Assembly (NCBI GenBank): GCA_000209515.2
Contig: AEVK01000174.1
Location: 1 to 52,819, forward strand
Direction: 5' to 3'
Source of the DNA: a gamma proteobacterium IMCC1989
GTDB lineage: Bacteria; Pseudomonadota; Gammaproteobacteria; Pseudomonadales; Cellvibrionaceae
Length of the DNA: 52,819 bases
Shown here: positions 9,108 to 18,872 of the stretch, in pieces
Numbering within the stretch: the first letter of the stretch is position 1
How the letters are laid out: each line of letters starts with the position of its first letter
Position numbers and translations under genes: made by a program
Notes under the pieces: generated by a model
What the model was told of the DNA's origin: nothing
The model's input: the letters and a program-made list of their open reading frames with translations, nothing else
The model's database searches: none

Positions 9108-10406
9108 TTAGCCCAAACTTTCAACACGAATTTTATGAACACTTCCGGTAATAGTCTCTAACCCTTCCATCTCACTCACCGCGGTTAATAACTCGCGTTC
9201 TTGTATTTGACTAGTAATAAGAACAATTTCGGCGGTCGTTTCACTTTCTTCAGGCTCGCTCTGGTGCATGGTTTCAATACTAATACCATGGTTACTCAGG
9301 ATAGTGGTCACTTGTGACAACACACCAGGCTTGTCGTCTGCCAACATACGTAAATAATAACCGGTTGTTACATCGTTAATATCGACTAATGGCTTATCGC
9401 TTAATTCAGCAAAACCTAGTGACGGTACTGCAGGCATACTGTCCCGGCTCAGTAATCTAGCGATATCAACAATATCAGCAATCACTGAAGATGCAGTTGG
9501 CTCATCACCTGCGCCCGCGCCATAATATAAAGTAGGGCCAACAGCATCCCCTTTTACGACAATAGCATTCATCACACCGTTTACATTGGCAATAAGACGT
9601 TTATTAGGTATCAAGGTTGGGTGAACTCGCAGCTCAATCCCTGCTTCGGTTCGGCGGGCAATACCGATATGTTTTATACGGTAACCTAATTTTTCTGCGT
9701 ACTGAATATCTCGTGTTTCTATGCGACTAATGCCTTCGGTAAACGCTTTGTCATACTGCAGCGGCATTGCAAACGCCAGCGATGCTAAAATCACGAGTTT
9801 ATGTGCAGCATCAATGCCTTCTACATCAAAAGTAGGATCAGCTTCTGCATAACCTAGTTTTTGCGCTTCGGCTAATACGTCAGCGAAGTCACGGTTTTTA
9901 TCGCCCATTTCGGTAAGAATGAAATTACCCGTGCCGTTAATAATTCCCGCTAACCACTCGATATTATTTCCAGCCAAGCCTTCACGCATCGCTTTAACAA
10001 TAGGGATTCCACCCGCAACAGCGGCTTCATAAGCAACCACTACACCTTTTGCATCAGCTGCGGCAAAAATTTCATTACCATATTCGGCAATTAACGCTTT
10101 GTTGGCAGTCACGACATGCTTACCATTAGCGATTGCACGATCAACAATATCTTTGGCGACCGTCGTGCCACCAATAAGCTCAACAACGATATCAATCTCA
10201 GGGTTTTCAACTACATCAAAAATATCGCGAGAAACATTAACACCCGTTAAATCACAAGCAGGGTTATCTCGACGTGCGCCAACTTGCGCAATGGTGATGG
10301 TACAGCCAGCACGAGATTGAATCGCCTCTATATTCCGTCGCAACACATTAAATGTACCGCTACCAACAGTACCTAATCCGCAAAGCCCTATATTGACTGA
10401 TTTCAA
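9108..10406 (-). CDS. hom: homoserine dehydrogenase
   Basis: Reduces aspartate semialdehyde to homoserine with NAD(P)H. It has an N-terminal Rossmann fold (GLCGLGTVGSGTF), the catalytic core with HVVTANKALIAEYG and GIINGTGNFILTEM, and a C-terminal ACT regulatory domain (about residues 350-432, DKPGVLSQVTTILSNHGI). I place the start at the TTG at 10406 (MKSVNIGLCG): GAGGA lies 7 nt upstream, and the protein then aligns with pseudomonad Hom. An in-frame TTG 39 bp further upstream lacks such a site. It forms the threonine branch with thrC downstream, and dsbC lies upstream. Confidence 0.95.
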   Translation of the reverse strand: MKSVNIGLCGLGTVGSGTFNVLRRNIEAIQSRAGCTITIAQVGARRDNPACDLTGVNVSRDIFDVVENPEIDIVVELIGGTTVAKDIVDRAIANGKHVVTANKALIAEYGNEIFAAADAKGVVVAYEAAVAGGIPIVKAMREGLAGNNIEWLAGIINGTGNFILTEMGDKNRDFADVLAEAQKLGYAEADPTFDVEGIDAAHKLVILASLAFAMPLQYDKAFTEGISRIETRDIQYAEKLGYRIKHIGIARRTEAGIELRVHPTLIPNKRLIANVNGVMNAIVVKGDAVGPTLYYGAGAGDEPTASSVIADIVDIARLLSRDSMPAVPSLGFAELSDKPLVDINDVTTGYYLRMLADDKPGVLSQVTTILSNHGISIETMHQSEPEESETTAEIVLITSQIQERELLTAVSEMEGLETITGSVHKIRVESLG

Positions 10407-10714
10407 ACTTTTGTCCTCGACTAAAAAATAAGAGCTTCTAATCAAGCTACGCCTGACTCAGAGACTCTGAAAAATCGCTATAAATAGCGGGGGATAATGA
10501 AAAAACAGCAACCTTACGCGTGCAGTAGCGGAGTGTCAACCATCTACAGGGAGAAGATGACACGCTGCATCTGCAGCGATTAAATCGAGAAAAAATAGGC
10601 AATATAAACGGCATTTTGAAGAGTTTAACCCCCTCTATAACGAAGGGGATTATTGATTAGAATGGGTGAAAGATGAGATACCTGCGGCAAAAAACTTTAC
10701 ATAAAAGATAAAAA
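10407..10714. other. intergenic region between dsbC and hom
   Basis: A 308-bp gap without a credible ORF. A 5-bp stem CGCTA/TAGCG followed on the minus strand by a short T-run (about 10471-10489) and a CCCCT/AGGGG stem near 10631-10650 are weak hairpins. Either could end dsbC transcription, but neither is a convincing terminator. The hom Shine-Dalgarno GAGGA lies at the left end. Confidence 0.4.
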
Positions 10715-11548
10715 CTATATGCCCATCTCACGAACCAAACGTTCTGGACTGACCGCTCCCGGAATGAGCTGACCAGACTCTAAAACAATAGCAGGGGTTC
10801 CCGTCACCCCTATATCTTGCCCCAACATATACTGGTCAAAAATAGGATGTCGATCACACCCAGCTAACGGAACATTCTCACCACGTTTAAAGCGGTTCAT
10901 TAATGATTGCGGATTTTTAGAACACCATGTAGTAATCAACTTTTCTGCACTTCTTGAGTTCACACCCGCACGCGGAAAAGCGAGATAACGCACTTCAATA
11001 CCCTCATCTAACATCTCATCTAACTGGCTGTGCAATCTACGACAAAAACCGCAATCTATATCGGTAAAAACATAAATATGCCCTTTTACTTCGTCGGGTG
11101 AATAAACCACCAAATCTTTTTTATCAACCGCGGCCAACATTTTGGCTCTTTGTGGAGCGAAAGCAGTTTCTTGCTCCCGACGCTCTTCTTCTTGCAAGTT
11201 GACTAAATAACCGGGATTAACTTGATACATTTCGCCGGAAATCAAAAAACCACCATCTTCACTAACAAAAGCCAGCTGACCATTTAAGTCGACTTTATAA
11301 ATTCCAGGCAAAGGAGAACGGCGTAAATTGGCCACCTCTATATCTGAACGAGATTCCCTCAGACGATTGATAATATTACCAGCAATATCCTTAGGTATTC
11401 CCATTCTATCAGCCACTTCAACTGACGAAGGGAGCTTAACGGGCTGCGCTAAAGCGACGCTGCTAGCACCAGCCAACATTATCAGCAAAGTTAATACAAA
11501 TATATTCAACCGACTGTCACCACCAAAAAAAACACCTTTTTGAATCAT
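10715..11548 (-). CDS. dsbC: periplasmic thiol:disulfide isomerase DsbC
   Basis: Isomerises wrong disulfide bonds in periplasmic proteins. It has a signal peptide (hydrophobic IFVLTLLIMLAGASSVALA, probable cleavage after ALA), an N-terminal dimerisation domain, and a thioredoxin fold with active site FTDIDCGFCRRLH. The cis-proline loop is GVTGTPAIV. I chose the ATG at 11548 because AGGT lies about 6 nt upstream. The ATG at 11578 would add ten residues and has no ribosome site. Its placement before hom-thrC-recJ is conserved in pseudomonads. CGFC differs slightly from the E. coli CGYC. Confidence 0.94.
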   Translation of the reverse strand: MIQKGVFFGGDSRLNIFVLTLLIMLAGASSVALAQPVKLPSSVEVADRMGIPKDIAGNIINRLRESRSDIEVANLRRSPLPGIYKVDLNGQLAFVSEDGGFLISGEMYQVNPGYLVNLQEEERREQETAFAPQRAKMLAAVDKKDLVVYSPDEVKGHIYVFTDIDCGFCRRLHSQLDEMLDEGIEVRYLAFPRAGVNSRSAEKLITTWCSKNPQSLMNRFKRGENVPLAGCDRHPIFDQYMLGQDIGVTGTPAIVLESGQLIPGAVSPERLVREMGI

Positions 11549-12022
11549 ATTACTACCTAAGTCCCGCTTTGCATTCATGAAAGTACTGCTAAGATAAAGT
11601 GCTGGCCGATATAAAAACCCCCACTAACAGTTGTTCGTATTTACGCAAAAAACTGATCACGACATAGAAAAGCTTTTCACTCCACTTAAGAAGATTTTTT
11701 CACTAGAAAGTTCATTTATCCTTTAGATTAGAGGTGTTGACATTAGTACTTTCAAAGATTTTATCTGCTGACTTTGCAATAAAGCCTTGATACAGCTCAC
11801 CACTACTCATTGGATAACGCTTCGCAAATTCGTAATATTTGAATATTCATAGACAGCTCAGCTCTTTTTAATATATTAAATGTAGTGCGCCAAAGTGGAA
11901 ACATAAAATTAGCGCGCCATGTATTGGGGTAGCATCAGTATAGCCATATAGCAGGCATAAAAAAACCGAAGCCTAGGCTTCGGTTCTTCGGAACCACTTA
12001 GCAATATAAAAAGCCTTATGGA
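11549..12022. other. intergenic region between rplS and dsbC
   Basis: 474 bases without a gene. It holds the rplS operon terminator (11959-11985) and presumably the dsbC promoter. No other hairpin, RNA gene or ORF with a ribosome site was seen. Confidence 0.6.
11959..11985 (-). terminator. Rho-independent terminator of the rpsP-rplS operon
   Basis: A perfect palindrome (CCGAAGCCTAGGCTTCGG, 11966-11983) is followed on the minus strand by seven or more Ts, 38-64 bp after the rplS stop. Confidence 0.93.
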
Positions 12023-12373
12023 TTAACCCAACTTTTCTTTAATACGTGCTGCACGACCAGTTAATTCACGCAAGTAGTAAAGCTTCGCTTGACGCACATC
12101 ACCACGACGCTTAACGGCAATACTATCAACTAACGGGCTGTGAAGCTGGAAAGTACGCTCAACACCTACACCGTGTGAGATTTTACGTGCTGTAAACGCA
12201 GAGTTAATACCACGATTACGCTTAGCGATAACAACGCCTTCATACGCCTGCAAACGCTCACGAGTGCCTTCTTTTACTTTTACTTGAACAACAACCGTAT
12301 CGCCTGGTGAAAACTCAGGCACATCAGTTTTGATTTGCTCTTTATCTAATTCCTGAATAATTTTGTTAGTCAT
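12023..12373 (-). CDS. rplS: 50S ribosomal protein L19
   Basis: Large-subunit protein at the 30S/50S interface. The 116-residue sequence has family hallmarks [39 protein letters not shown] and [13 protein letters not shown], with the usual C-terminal [16 protein letters not shown]. It is last in rpsP-rimM-trmD-rplS and is followed by a strong terminator. Confidence 0.99.
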   Translation of the reverse strand: MTNKIIQELDKEQIKTDVPEFSPGDTVVVQVKVKEGTRERLQAYEGVVIAKRNRGINSAFTARKISHGVGVERTFQLHSPLVDSIAVKRRGDVRQAKLYYLRELTGRAARIKEKLG

Positions 12374-12507
12374 GATTTCTTCCTAATAAATAAAGGTATG
12401 TAGCTTCACAGCTAGAACGTCTATAACGGGGTTCAGAATACACTTTCACCCCAAAAATATAATAAGTGGAACAACAGCCAAAAAAGCTTACTCTGATCTC
12501 ACTTATA

Positions 12508-13206
12508 TTAATCTTCTAATAAATCCGGACGTCGTATTTTCGTCCGTTCTAGCGATTGCTCTAATCGCCATTTTTTAATCGCTGCATGATTGCCCGAAAG
12601 CAATACCGAAGGGACTATGTCACCTTGGTAGTTTTCTGGGCGCGTATAATGAGGATAATCTAACAACCCATCACTAAACGAATCTTCAGCTGCCGAATCT
12701 TGGTGCCCCAACGCATTGGGTAACAAACGTATGACTGCGTCCAAAAGCACCATTGCTGGTAGCTCACCTCCGCTGAGAACATAGTCACCTATCGACCATT
12801 CCTCATCCACTTCCTTTTGTAAAAAGCGCTCATCAATACCTTCGTAACGCCCGGCTATCAACACGAAGTTATGTGACACCACTTCGTGCGCTAAGCTGGT
12901 AACTCCAGACTGATTCAACACGCTCCCTTGAGGCGATAGATACATTACTTTACATGGCTTATCGTTTTCACTTAACCATGTTTTAGCAGCATCTACTGCG
13001 GCTTTTAAAGGCTCGATCATCATTACCATACCGGGGCCACCCCCATAAGGGCGATCATCCACTGTTTGATGACGATCTTGAGTAAAGTCTCGCGGGTTAA
13101 TGGTTTTAATGGCTAGCAGTTCATTCTTCACTGCTCTACCCGTAATCCCGTAATCCGTTAACGCGGTAAACATTTCAGGAAATAATGTAATAACAGCAAC
13201 ACGCAT
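12508..13206 (-). CDS. trmD: tRNA (guanine-N1)-methyltransferase
   Basis: Methylates G37 of tRNAs reading CNN codons using S-adenosylmethionine, which prevents frameshifting. The 232-residue SPOUT (trefoil-knot) protein shows [32 protein letters not shown] and the knot region [15 protein letters not shown]. The C terminus ends [21 protein letters not shown] and a basic tail, as expected. It lies between rimM and rplS in the conserved operon. Confidence 0.98.
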   Translation of the reverse strand: MRVAVITLFPEMFTALTDYGITGRAVKNELLAIKTINPRDFTQDRHQTVDDRPYGGGPGMVMMIEPLKAAVDAAKTWLSENDKPCKVMYLSPQGSVLNQSGVTSLAHEVVSHNFVLIAGRYEGIDERFLQKEVDEEWSIGDYVLSGGELPAMVLLDAVIRLLPNALGHQDSAAEDSFSDGLLDYPHYTRPENYQGDIVPSVLLSGNHAAIKKWRLEQSLERTKIRRPDLLED

Positions 13207-13284
13207 TACTCATTCCCCGATAATGTAAAAGCGCTTTTCAACACTTACTCTTTGCCTTGCACTTAATAAGCAAATCAACCCGAT

Positions 13285-13812
13285 TTAAAATTCAGGATCC
13301 CAATCGACAGTCATCACGCCATTGGCGAGATCAATATCACTGACAAACTGATCTGGAACATAAGGTATCAAGCGCTCGCTTTGATCAATACTTTGTTCAT
13401 CTCCTACAACTACTAATACATCATTAGCACCTGTCGGCAATATTTTTTTAACGATGCCAAAATCGTAAGACTGATTGGAAAAACGACTTATTACTCGCAA
13501 ACCTTCTAGCTGGTGCCAATAAAACTCACCATCGTCCAGCGCGCTTAACTTGTCCTTTTCTATCGCTATATCTACAGGGCATAACAGCTCTGCGGCATTA
13601 CGATCATCAATTCCCACTATTTGAGCAACAAAACCTTTGCCATGAGCTCGCCAATCAGCAAGCTCTATCGGCTTAACACCATGAGCAGTTTTTAAATACC
13701 AAGGCTGATAATTAAAAATATTTTCTGGCGGTTCTGTTTGCGAATGGACTTTAACCCACCCTTTAATACCAAAAACACTCGTAATGCGACCAACATTCAA
13801 TAAATCAGACAT
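13285..13812 (-). CDS. rimM: ribosome maturation factor RimM
   Basis: Assists 16S rRNA processing and 30S head assembly, with S19 as a binding partner. The N-terminal domain starts LLNVGRITSVFGIKGWVKV. A PRC-barrel domain follows, beginning at GEFYWHQLEGLRV and ending IPYVPDQFV. The 175-residue length is standard. It is second in rpsP-rimM-trmD-rplS. Confidence 0.97.
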   Translation of the reverse strand: MSDLLNVGRITSVFGIKGWVKVHSQTEPPENIFNYQPWYLKTAHGVKPIELADWRAHGKGFVAQIVGIDDRNAAELLCPVDIAIEKDKLSALDDGEFYWHQLEGLRVISRFSNQSYDFGIVKKILPTGANDVLVVVGDEQSIDQSERLIPYVPDQFVSDIDLANGVMTVDWDPEF

Positions 13813-13861
13813 TAGATCTACTACTTGATAGCGCTGTTAACTGTGTTTTCTAAAAGCAGCA

Positions 13862-14113
13862 TTAAGCAGCTGCTTTTGCTTGATCTTTCAATAATTTAGC
13901 TACACGGTCAGATAACTGTGCGCCTTGGCTAATCCAGTGATCAACACGTGTATTATCTACACGTAAACGCTCTTCTTGACCACGAGCAACAGGGTTAAAG
14001 AACCCAACGCGCTCAATATAACGACTGTCACGCGCTCTACGGCTATCAGCAACTGTCAAATGGTAAAAAGGGCGTTTTTTAGAACCACCACGAGCTAAGC
14101 GAATTGTAACCAT
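13862..14113 (-). CDS. rpsP: 30S ribosomal protein S16
   Basis: Small-subunit assembly protein. The 83-residue sequence begins [19 protein letters not shown], followed by [21 protein letters not shown], all family hallmarks. It is the first gene of the operon, and its promoter must lie in the 338-bp gap to ffh. A small hairpin TTGCC-TCAC-GGCAA (14147-14160) sits in its leader. Confidence 0.99.
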   Translation of the reverse strand: MVTIRLARGGSKKRPFYHLTVADSRRARDSRYIERVGFFNPVARGQEERLRVDNTRVDHWISQGAQLSDRVAKLLKDQAKAAA

Positions 14114-14451
14114 CTTAGTTTAATTCCTATAATTCAATGAAAAGCGTTGCCTCACGGCAAGACAAATATAATCATCATCCTACAACATAGAGGATGAAAG
14201 GCGGCGTATTCTACGGGAATAGATCGATGATGTATAGAGATAGGGTAGAGATAGTCGAGAGAATGTTAGAAGAGAGAAAGCGGAGAAAATAAGCACTACA
14301 ATATTGCAGCCTCTTCCCCGTACTTTGGGATAAATAATGGGAAACTGATAACGAGAGCAAATGGGTAAACTGACAGATACAATAACAGGTATTACAAAAG
14401 CGCCTTTAACCAACAAAAAGAACCAAACAAAAGCGCTTAGAGAAAATTACA
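14114..14451. other. intergenic region between ffh and rpsP
   Basis: 338 bases without a gene. On the minus strand it should carry the rpsP promoter (a TATATT-like element near 14165) and leader. Two hairpins are visible: TTGCC/GGCAA at 14147-14160, and a CATCCT/AGGATG stem near 14173-14194. A direct repeat of GCGCTTTTGT occurs near the ffh end. I see no clear ffh terminator. Confidence 0.45.
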
Positions 14452-15861
14452 TTATCGTCCCAAACCGGGAGGAAGACCTCCTCCTGGGGGCATACCACCC
14501 GGAGGCATTCCACCGCCACCGCCCATCATGCCACCAAGGCCGCGCATCATTTTTGCCATGCCGCCGCCTTTCATTTTCTTCATCATTTTCGCCATTTGTT
14601 TATGTTGTTTTAATAGGCGATTCAAATCTTGTAACTGCGTACCAGAACCAGTGGTAATACGGCGCTTACGTGAGCCATTTAAAATATCTGGGTTTTTGCG
14701 CTCAGCTTTAGTCATAGAATCGATAATCACTTCCATTTTCTTAAACTGGCCGCCCATATCGGCCTGCTCGGCCATTTGGCTCATGTTGCCCATACCCGGC
14801 ATTTTTTCTAGCATAGCGCCCATGCCGCCCATGTTACTCATTTGCTGAAACTGGTCTTTTAAATCGTTAAGGTCAAAACGCGTGCCTTTTTGAACCTTAT
14901 CAACCAACTTTTGCGCCTTTTCTTTATCGACAGTACGTTCAACTTCTTCGATAAGCGATAACACATCCCCCATACCCAAAATACGCGAAGCAACACGATC
15001 GGGATGGAAAGGCTCTAACGCATCCACTTTTTCGCCCATACCTAAAAACTTAATCGGCTTACCAGTAGTCGCTCGAACAGATAGAGCAGCACCACCGCGA
15101 GCATCACCATCAGCCTTGGTTAAAATCACACCCGTTAACGGTAAGGCATCGTTAAACGCCTTAGCAGTATTCACCGCATCTTGGCCGATCATCGCATCAA
15201 TCACGAAGAGGGTTTCAATAGGGTTAATCGCTTTCTGCAAACCTTGAATCTCGGCCATTAGCGCATCATCAATCGCCAAACGACCCGCCGTATCGACGAT
15301 TACCACATCTAAGTGCTGTTTTTTCGCTGCGCTAATCGCTTCTTGTGCAATGTCTATTGGCTTTTGATCAGTAGATGAAGGATGAAATACCGCTTCTACC
15401 TGCCCCGCTAATGTTTCTAACTGCTGGATAGCAGCCGGACGATACACATCGGCACTGACTACCATGACCTTTTTCTTTTCGCGCTCTTTTAGATATTTTG
15501 CTAACTTAGCCACAGAGGTGGTTTTACCTGCGCCCTGTAAACCAGCCATCAAAATAACTGCTGGTGGCTGCGCCGCTAGGTTAAGCGTTTCATTGGCCTC
15601 CCCCATCATCTCGGTCAGTTCACTTTGAACTACTTTAATAAATTGCTGCGAAGGGTTTAAAGAACGCGCAACCTCTTGCCCTACCGCACGTTTACGGACT
15701 TTTTCAACAAACCCTTTTACCACCGGCAACGCAACATCTGCCTCAAGCAATGCTTTACGTACATCTTTTAAGGCATCTTGAATATTGGCATGACTTAAAC
15801 GGCCTTTACCGGATATTTTTTTAAGGGATTTGGATAAGCGATCTGTCAGATTTTGAAACAT
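14452..15861 (-). CDS. ffh: signal recognition particle GTPase Ffh
   Basis: Binds 4.5S RNA and signal sequences of nascent membrane proteins and docks with FtsY. The N domain (about 1-90) has KVRKRAVGQEV near its end. The G domain has the P-loop GLQGAGKTTSVAKLA, DTAGRLAIDDALM and TKADGDARGGAAL. The methionine-rich M domain (about 300-440) has the RNA-binding SMTKAERKNPDI and GSRKRRI. The C terminus is a Gly/Pro/Met-rich tail of about 25 residues. At 469 residues it is a typical gammaproteobacterial Ffh. Confidence 0.98.
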   Translation of the reverse strand: MFQNLTDRLSKSLKKISGKGRLSHANIQDALKDVRKALLEADVALPVVKGFVEKVRKRAVGQEVARSLNPSQQFIKVVQSELTEMMGEANETLNLAAQPPAVILMAGLQGAGKTTSVAKLAKYLKEREKKKVMVVSADVYRPAAIQQLETLAGQVEAVFHPSSTDQKPIDIAQEAISAAKKQHLDVVIVDTAGRLAIDDALMAEIQGLQKAINPIETLFVIDAMIGQDAVNTAKAFNDALPLTGVILTKADGDARGGAALSVRATTGKPIKFLGMGEKVDALEPFHPDRVASRILGMGDVLSLIEEVERTVDKEKAQKLVDKVQKGTRFDLNDLKDQFQQMSNMGGMGAMLEKMPGMGNMSQMAEQADMGGQFKKMEVIIDSMTKAERKNPDILNGSRKRRITTGSGTQLQDLNRLLKQHKQMAKMMKKMKGGGMAKMMRGLGGMMGGGGGMPPGGMPPGGGLPPGLGR

Positions 15862-15992
15862 AATTTCTCTAGCGTTGTTCGTTTAAATAGCATTTAAATA
15901 ATGAATGGCGGCAGTATAACAGGCGCTAACCTTGTGAGCTATTCACCATAAAAGAAAAAACGGCACTTTAATCGATTCTCATTATTACCTAT

Positions 15993-16943
15993 TTATGGCA
16001 TATGTTTATTGCACATGGCCGCAATGGTTTTACTCAATGCGGGAAAACCCATCTCCTGACAAAAACGATTTACTTTTGATAGATCTACTTTCTGCCTATC
16101 AAGCTCTTTCACACTGCCGATTAGCGGTAAATCAGTCACAATAGTTGCTAGCTGTTGGGCTATAGCTATTTGCTCTCGATATCCCTGTAGATTAGCTACG
16201 ATACGAGGAGCGCCACGAACACCTACAGGAGGTGAAAGCAGTAGCTCATCTAATTGCGACAGCATAATTTCGATACTGCCATAGTGTTTTAGCAAAGCAC
16301 TCGCCGTTTTTGCGCCAATACCCGGCACGCCGGGTATATCATCTATCGCATCGCCTACCAGGGCAAGGTAATCAACTAACTGATCAGGTCGCACCAAGAA
16401 CTTTTCGGCTATACCTTGTTCGTCGTATTGCTGTTTTTTCGCATAATCCCACAAATAATCTTGCGGCCGCTGTAATAGCTGCCCTAAATCTTTATCGCGA
16501 GTTAGTATGGCAATAGGTACCGTACTACGACAACAGATACGATACAGGCTACCTAACAAATCATCAGCTTCATAGCGATGACTCGCGTAGGTATTTATGC
16601 CAAGTAGATGAGTGATTTTTTGACAGGCGTTTAATTGAAAAGCTAAGGCTTCATCAGGTAAGGCACGACTGCTTTTATAATCTGAATAAATGTCATTACG
16701 AAAACACTGATCTAAGCTTTCATCAAAACAGGCGGCGACACGCGCAGGCTGCTCTGCTTTTAATAAACGTACTAGCCATGCGGTATATCCGTATACTGCT
16801 GCGGTGGGACAACACTCTTTCTCGCTAAACCAGTTATCGGGCAACGAAAAATAATATTGAAATATATAAATAGAAGCATCTATAAGCAAAACTGGTGATG
16901 GCGTTAATTTTTTTGCTTCATTCGTCGTCATAACAGTAACCAT
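15993..16943 (-). CDS. PolI-type 5'-3' exonuclease / flap endonuclease-like protein
   Basis: Stand-alone relative of the N-terminal nuclease domain of DNA polymerase I. The PIN-like fold shows LLIDASIYIF, FDESLDQCFRNDIYSDYKSS, YEADDLLGSL and ILTRDKDLGQLL with metal-binding Asp/Glu residues. The H3TH DNA-binding region is VGDAIDDIPGVPGIGAKTAS. The start at ATG 16943 is preceded by AAAGG at 5 nt spacing. An upstream GTG (16991) would add 16 residues with no ribosome site. At 316 residues it is longer than E. coli Xni (about 250), so I give no symbol. It stands alone between ffh and a divergent gene. Confidence 0.88.
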   Translation of the reverse strand: MVTVMTTNEAKKLTPSPVLLIDASIYIFQYYFSLPDNWFSEKECCPTAAVYGYTAWLVRLLKAEQPARVAACFDESLDQCFRNDIYSDYKSSRALPDEALAFQLNACQKITHLLGINTYASHRYEADDLLGSLYRICCRSTVPIAILTRDKDLGQLLQRPQDYLWDYAKKQQYDEQGIAEKFLVRPDQLVDYLALVGDAIDDIPGVPGIGAKTASALLKHYGSIEIMLSQLDELLLSPPVGVRGAPRIVANLQGYREQIAIAQQLATIVTDLPLIGSVKELDRQKVDLSKVNRFCQEMGFPALSKTIAAMCNKHMP

Positions 16944-17163
16944 AAAAACCTTTGTGGTACATAATACATTCAATGCAATACTCAAAAACACAGACAGTAA
17001 TTTCAGCGTAACCGAATAACGACAAAATATGCATTAATTTCTATCGGCAATAGCGCTTGTACAGTACAATTTAACACTATAGTTTTTAATAATATGACTC
17101 TTCAAGTATTCAACTCTGATGCTAAGTAGGTAAAACGTTGATTAACGCAGATAAAACATCGTA

Positions 17164-17631
17164 ATGAAAGGCTTAGGCATGTTAGCGCTCACCTTAGTTG
17201 CCGTAGGCATAGGCTTTAGCCTTTATTTACCGCCTTACTCACCCAACGGTGTTGTAATAGGAAAAGCACTGCCTCACTTTATTTTGATGGAAGACTCATT
17301 AACAGCACCATACCCTTCCGACACATTACGCCATTCTTTACACGCTTTTAGCAGCACAGAAAATGCTACCTTGGAGTATGGTTTACAATTGGGTATTTAT
17401 GGTTCAATAGAGGATGCGATTACTGGTAGCAACGCCATTCCCAGCACACTCTTCAACACACTCCCCATTACACCGGCTATATTCAAAGTCGAAAATGAGC
17501 AACGCCAATGGCTAGTGCTTGCCTTAGGGCCATTTAAAAGTAATGACGAATCGCTGCGCTATCAACGCTTACTCACAGATCATTATGTAGATAGCAGCAG
17601 TATTTTGTGGCCTAGCACAAAGAAAGAATAA
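17164..17631 (+). CDS. membrane-anchored SPOR-like protein
   Basis: A 155-residue protein with one N-terminal hydrophobic segment (about residues 4-24, MLALTLVAVGIGFSLYL), likely a signal anchor facing the periplasm. The region from about 70 to 150 resembles a SPOR domain: YGLQLGIYGSIEDA starts it, a short hydrophobic strand follows, then VLALGPFKSNDESLRYQRLL, matching the usual VGPF and helix. SPOR domains bind denuded peptidoglycan. The resemblance is by pattern only. It is divergent from the exonuclease gene, and the next plus-strand gene starts 160 bp later. Confidence 0.6.
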   Translation: MKGLGMLALTLVAVGIGFSLYLPPYSPNGVVIGKALPHFILMEDSLTAPYPSDTLRHSLHAFSSTENATLEYGLQLGIYGSIEDAITGSNAIPSTLFNTLPITPAIFKVENEQRQWLVLALGPFKSNDESLRYQRLLTDHYVDSSSILWPSTKKE

Positions 17632-17790
17632 ACTGACGATGAGTTAGCTAACACTGCGCGTAGCTCATTCACCGGCTAGGCGCTACACATTATTCAGATT
17701 TTGCTATAGTCTACGAATACATCGCCGCCATAATCATGCTAGCAATTACAACAAGGCAACTTATTTTACGGAATATTTTGAGGAAAAAAG

Positions 17791-18432
17791 ATGAGTGATA
17801 AAACACCACCTCCCCTACGAAATTATGCCCAAATGGTACGTGTTGTTCGCGACGATAATAGCAACCCTTTTCAGGCATCCGTCCCTTACCAACTCGGTAA
17901 AGCTTATAGCGGTATCTCTAGCTCCCCCGGTGAAACACGTATACGCTCATTAGATGAAATAGGCATTAACAGCCGCTCACCTAATCAACTTCAGCCACCA
18001 GATAATAACGCTAATTATAGTCGTAGAGAGTCTACTATTTTATATCATCAACTCAGCGGTGATCAGCAACGTTACTTTGATGGCACCAGCCCAAACATTG
18101 CCCCCACTCGGCAAGATGCTAAACCCGGTACAAAAACACGAACTTATCTTGATAGCAATGCACCTTCAGAATCTATTGCTGTAGCAAATAGTCGTAGCGG
18201 TTGCACACGCGAAAGCTCTGCTAGCGGATCTTCAGAGCACCTGTATCACAACACCACAAAAATCAATCACACCAACCGTACACACTCGCCAATACAAACA
18301 CATTCACAACCAGCAGATAATCGTTTCAGCCACGAAAAAGCCGTAGCTAAACAGACACAACTCCCCTTTGTGACTCGTCATTCGCTAGAAGGCACTGCTG
18401 GCAACTCGCTAGACTTTTCGCTGAACTTTTAA
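17791..18432 (+). CDS. low-complexity protein of unknown function beside the T6SS locus
   Basis: 213 residues rich in Ser, Asn, Thr, Pro and Arg, with no hydrophobic segment, signal peptide or motif that I recognise. It looks largely disordered. A strong AGGAAAAAAG site precedes the ATG, which supports real translation. It is convergent with the DUF4150 gene that ends the T6SS locus. Function is unknown. A link to T6SS rests only on position. Confidence 0.6.
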   Translation: MSDKTPPPLRNYAQMVRVVRDDNSNPFQASVPYQLGKAYSGISSSPGETRIRSLDEIGINSRSPNQLQPPDNNANYSRRESTILYHQLSGDQQRYFDGTSPNIAPTRQDAKPGTKTRTYLDSNAPSESIAVANSRSGCTRESSASGSSEHLYHNTTKINHTNRTHSPIQTHSQPADNRFSHEKAVAKQTQLPFVTRHSLEGTAGNSLDFSLNF

Positions 18433-18468
18433 TCCCTAACTGTTAATCCTAGACTAACGATTCCCACA

Positions 18469-18867
18469 CTAGGAGAAATACAACACTTTAACCTGCGATG
18501 GACTCAGTGTCATACCGGGTATGTTTAATGCCATGCCATTTTGCCCTGAAACAGAAAGCATTTTTGTTGCGGGCATAATGCTTCTAAAAATTTTTACACT
18601 GCCTAACATATGTATCGTTGGCCCTTTGATCAACGATGAAACCACACCTAACAATAAACCCGGTTCATTACCCGTTGATGTTGGCACTGTGGTCATTAAA
18701 TTATGTATCGGCATACACATAATAAATTGATTAAACACATTCGGAATAGCCGTATTGGTAAATGACATATTCGGATAAGGAATAGGCACAACAGCTAAGG
18801 CCACTAAGGTTTTACACACATCGGGAAAACCTAAATTTAAAGCAAACATTTGTGTATTCGCAAACAT
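18469..18867 (-). CDS. DUF4150 (PAAR-like) T6SS spike-tip protein
   Basis: Predicted to cap the VgrG spike, as PAAR proteins do. The family signature is visible: FANTQMFALNLGFPDVCKT near the N terminus followed by VPIPYPNMSF, then repeated Gly/Pro turns and short beta strands. Full length is 132 residues with no C-terminal toxin extension. It is the last gene of the module vgrG / DUF2169 / pentapeptide / DUF3540 / DUF4150, a recurrent T6SS arrangement. It starts 5 bp after the DUF3540 stop. Confidence 0.85.
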   Translation of the reverse strand: MFANTQMFALNLGFPDVCKTLVALAVVPIPYPNMSFTNTAIPNVFNQFIMCMPIHNLMTTVPTSTGNEPGLLLGVVSSLIKGPTIHMLGSVKIFRSIMPATKMLSVSGQNGMALNIPGMTLSPSQVKVLYFS

Positions 18868-18872
18868 AATCG

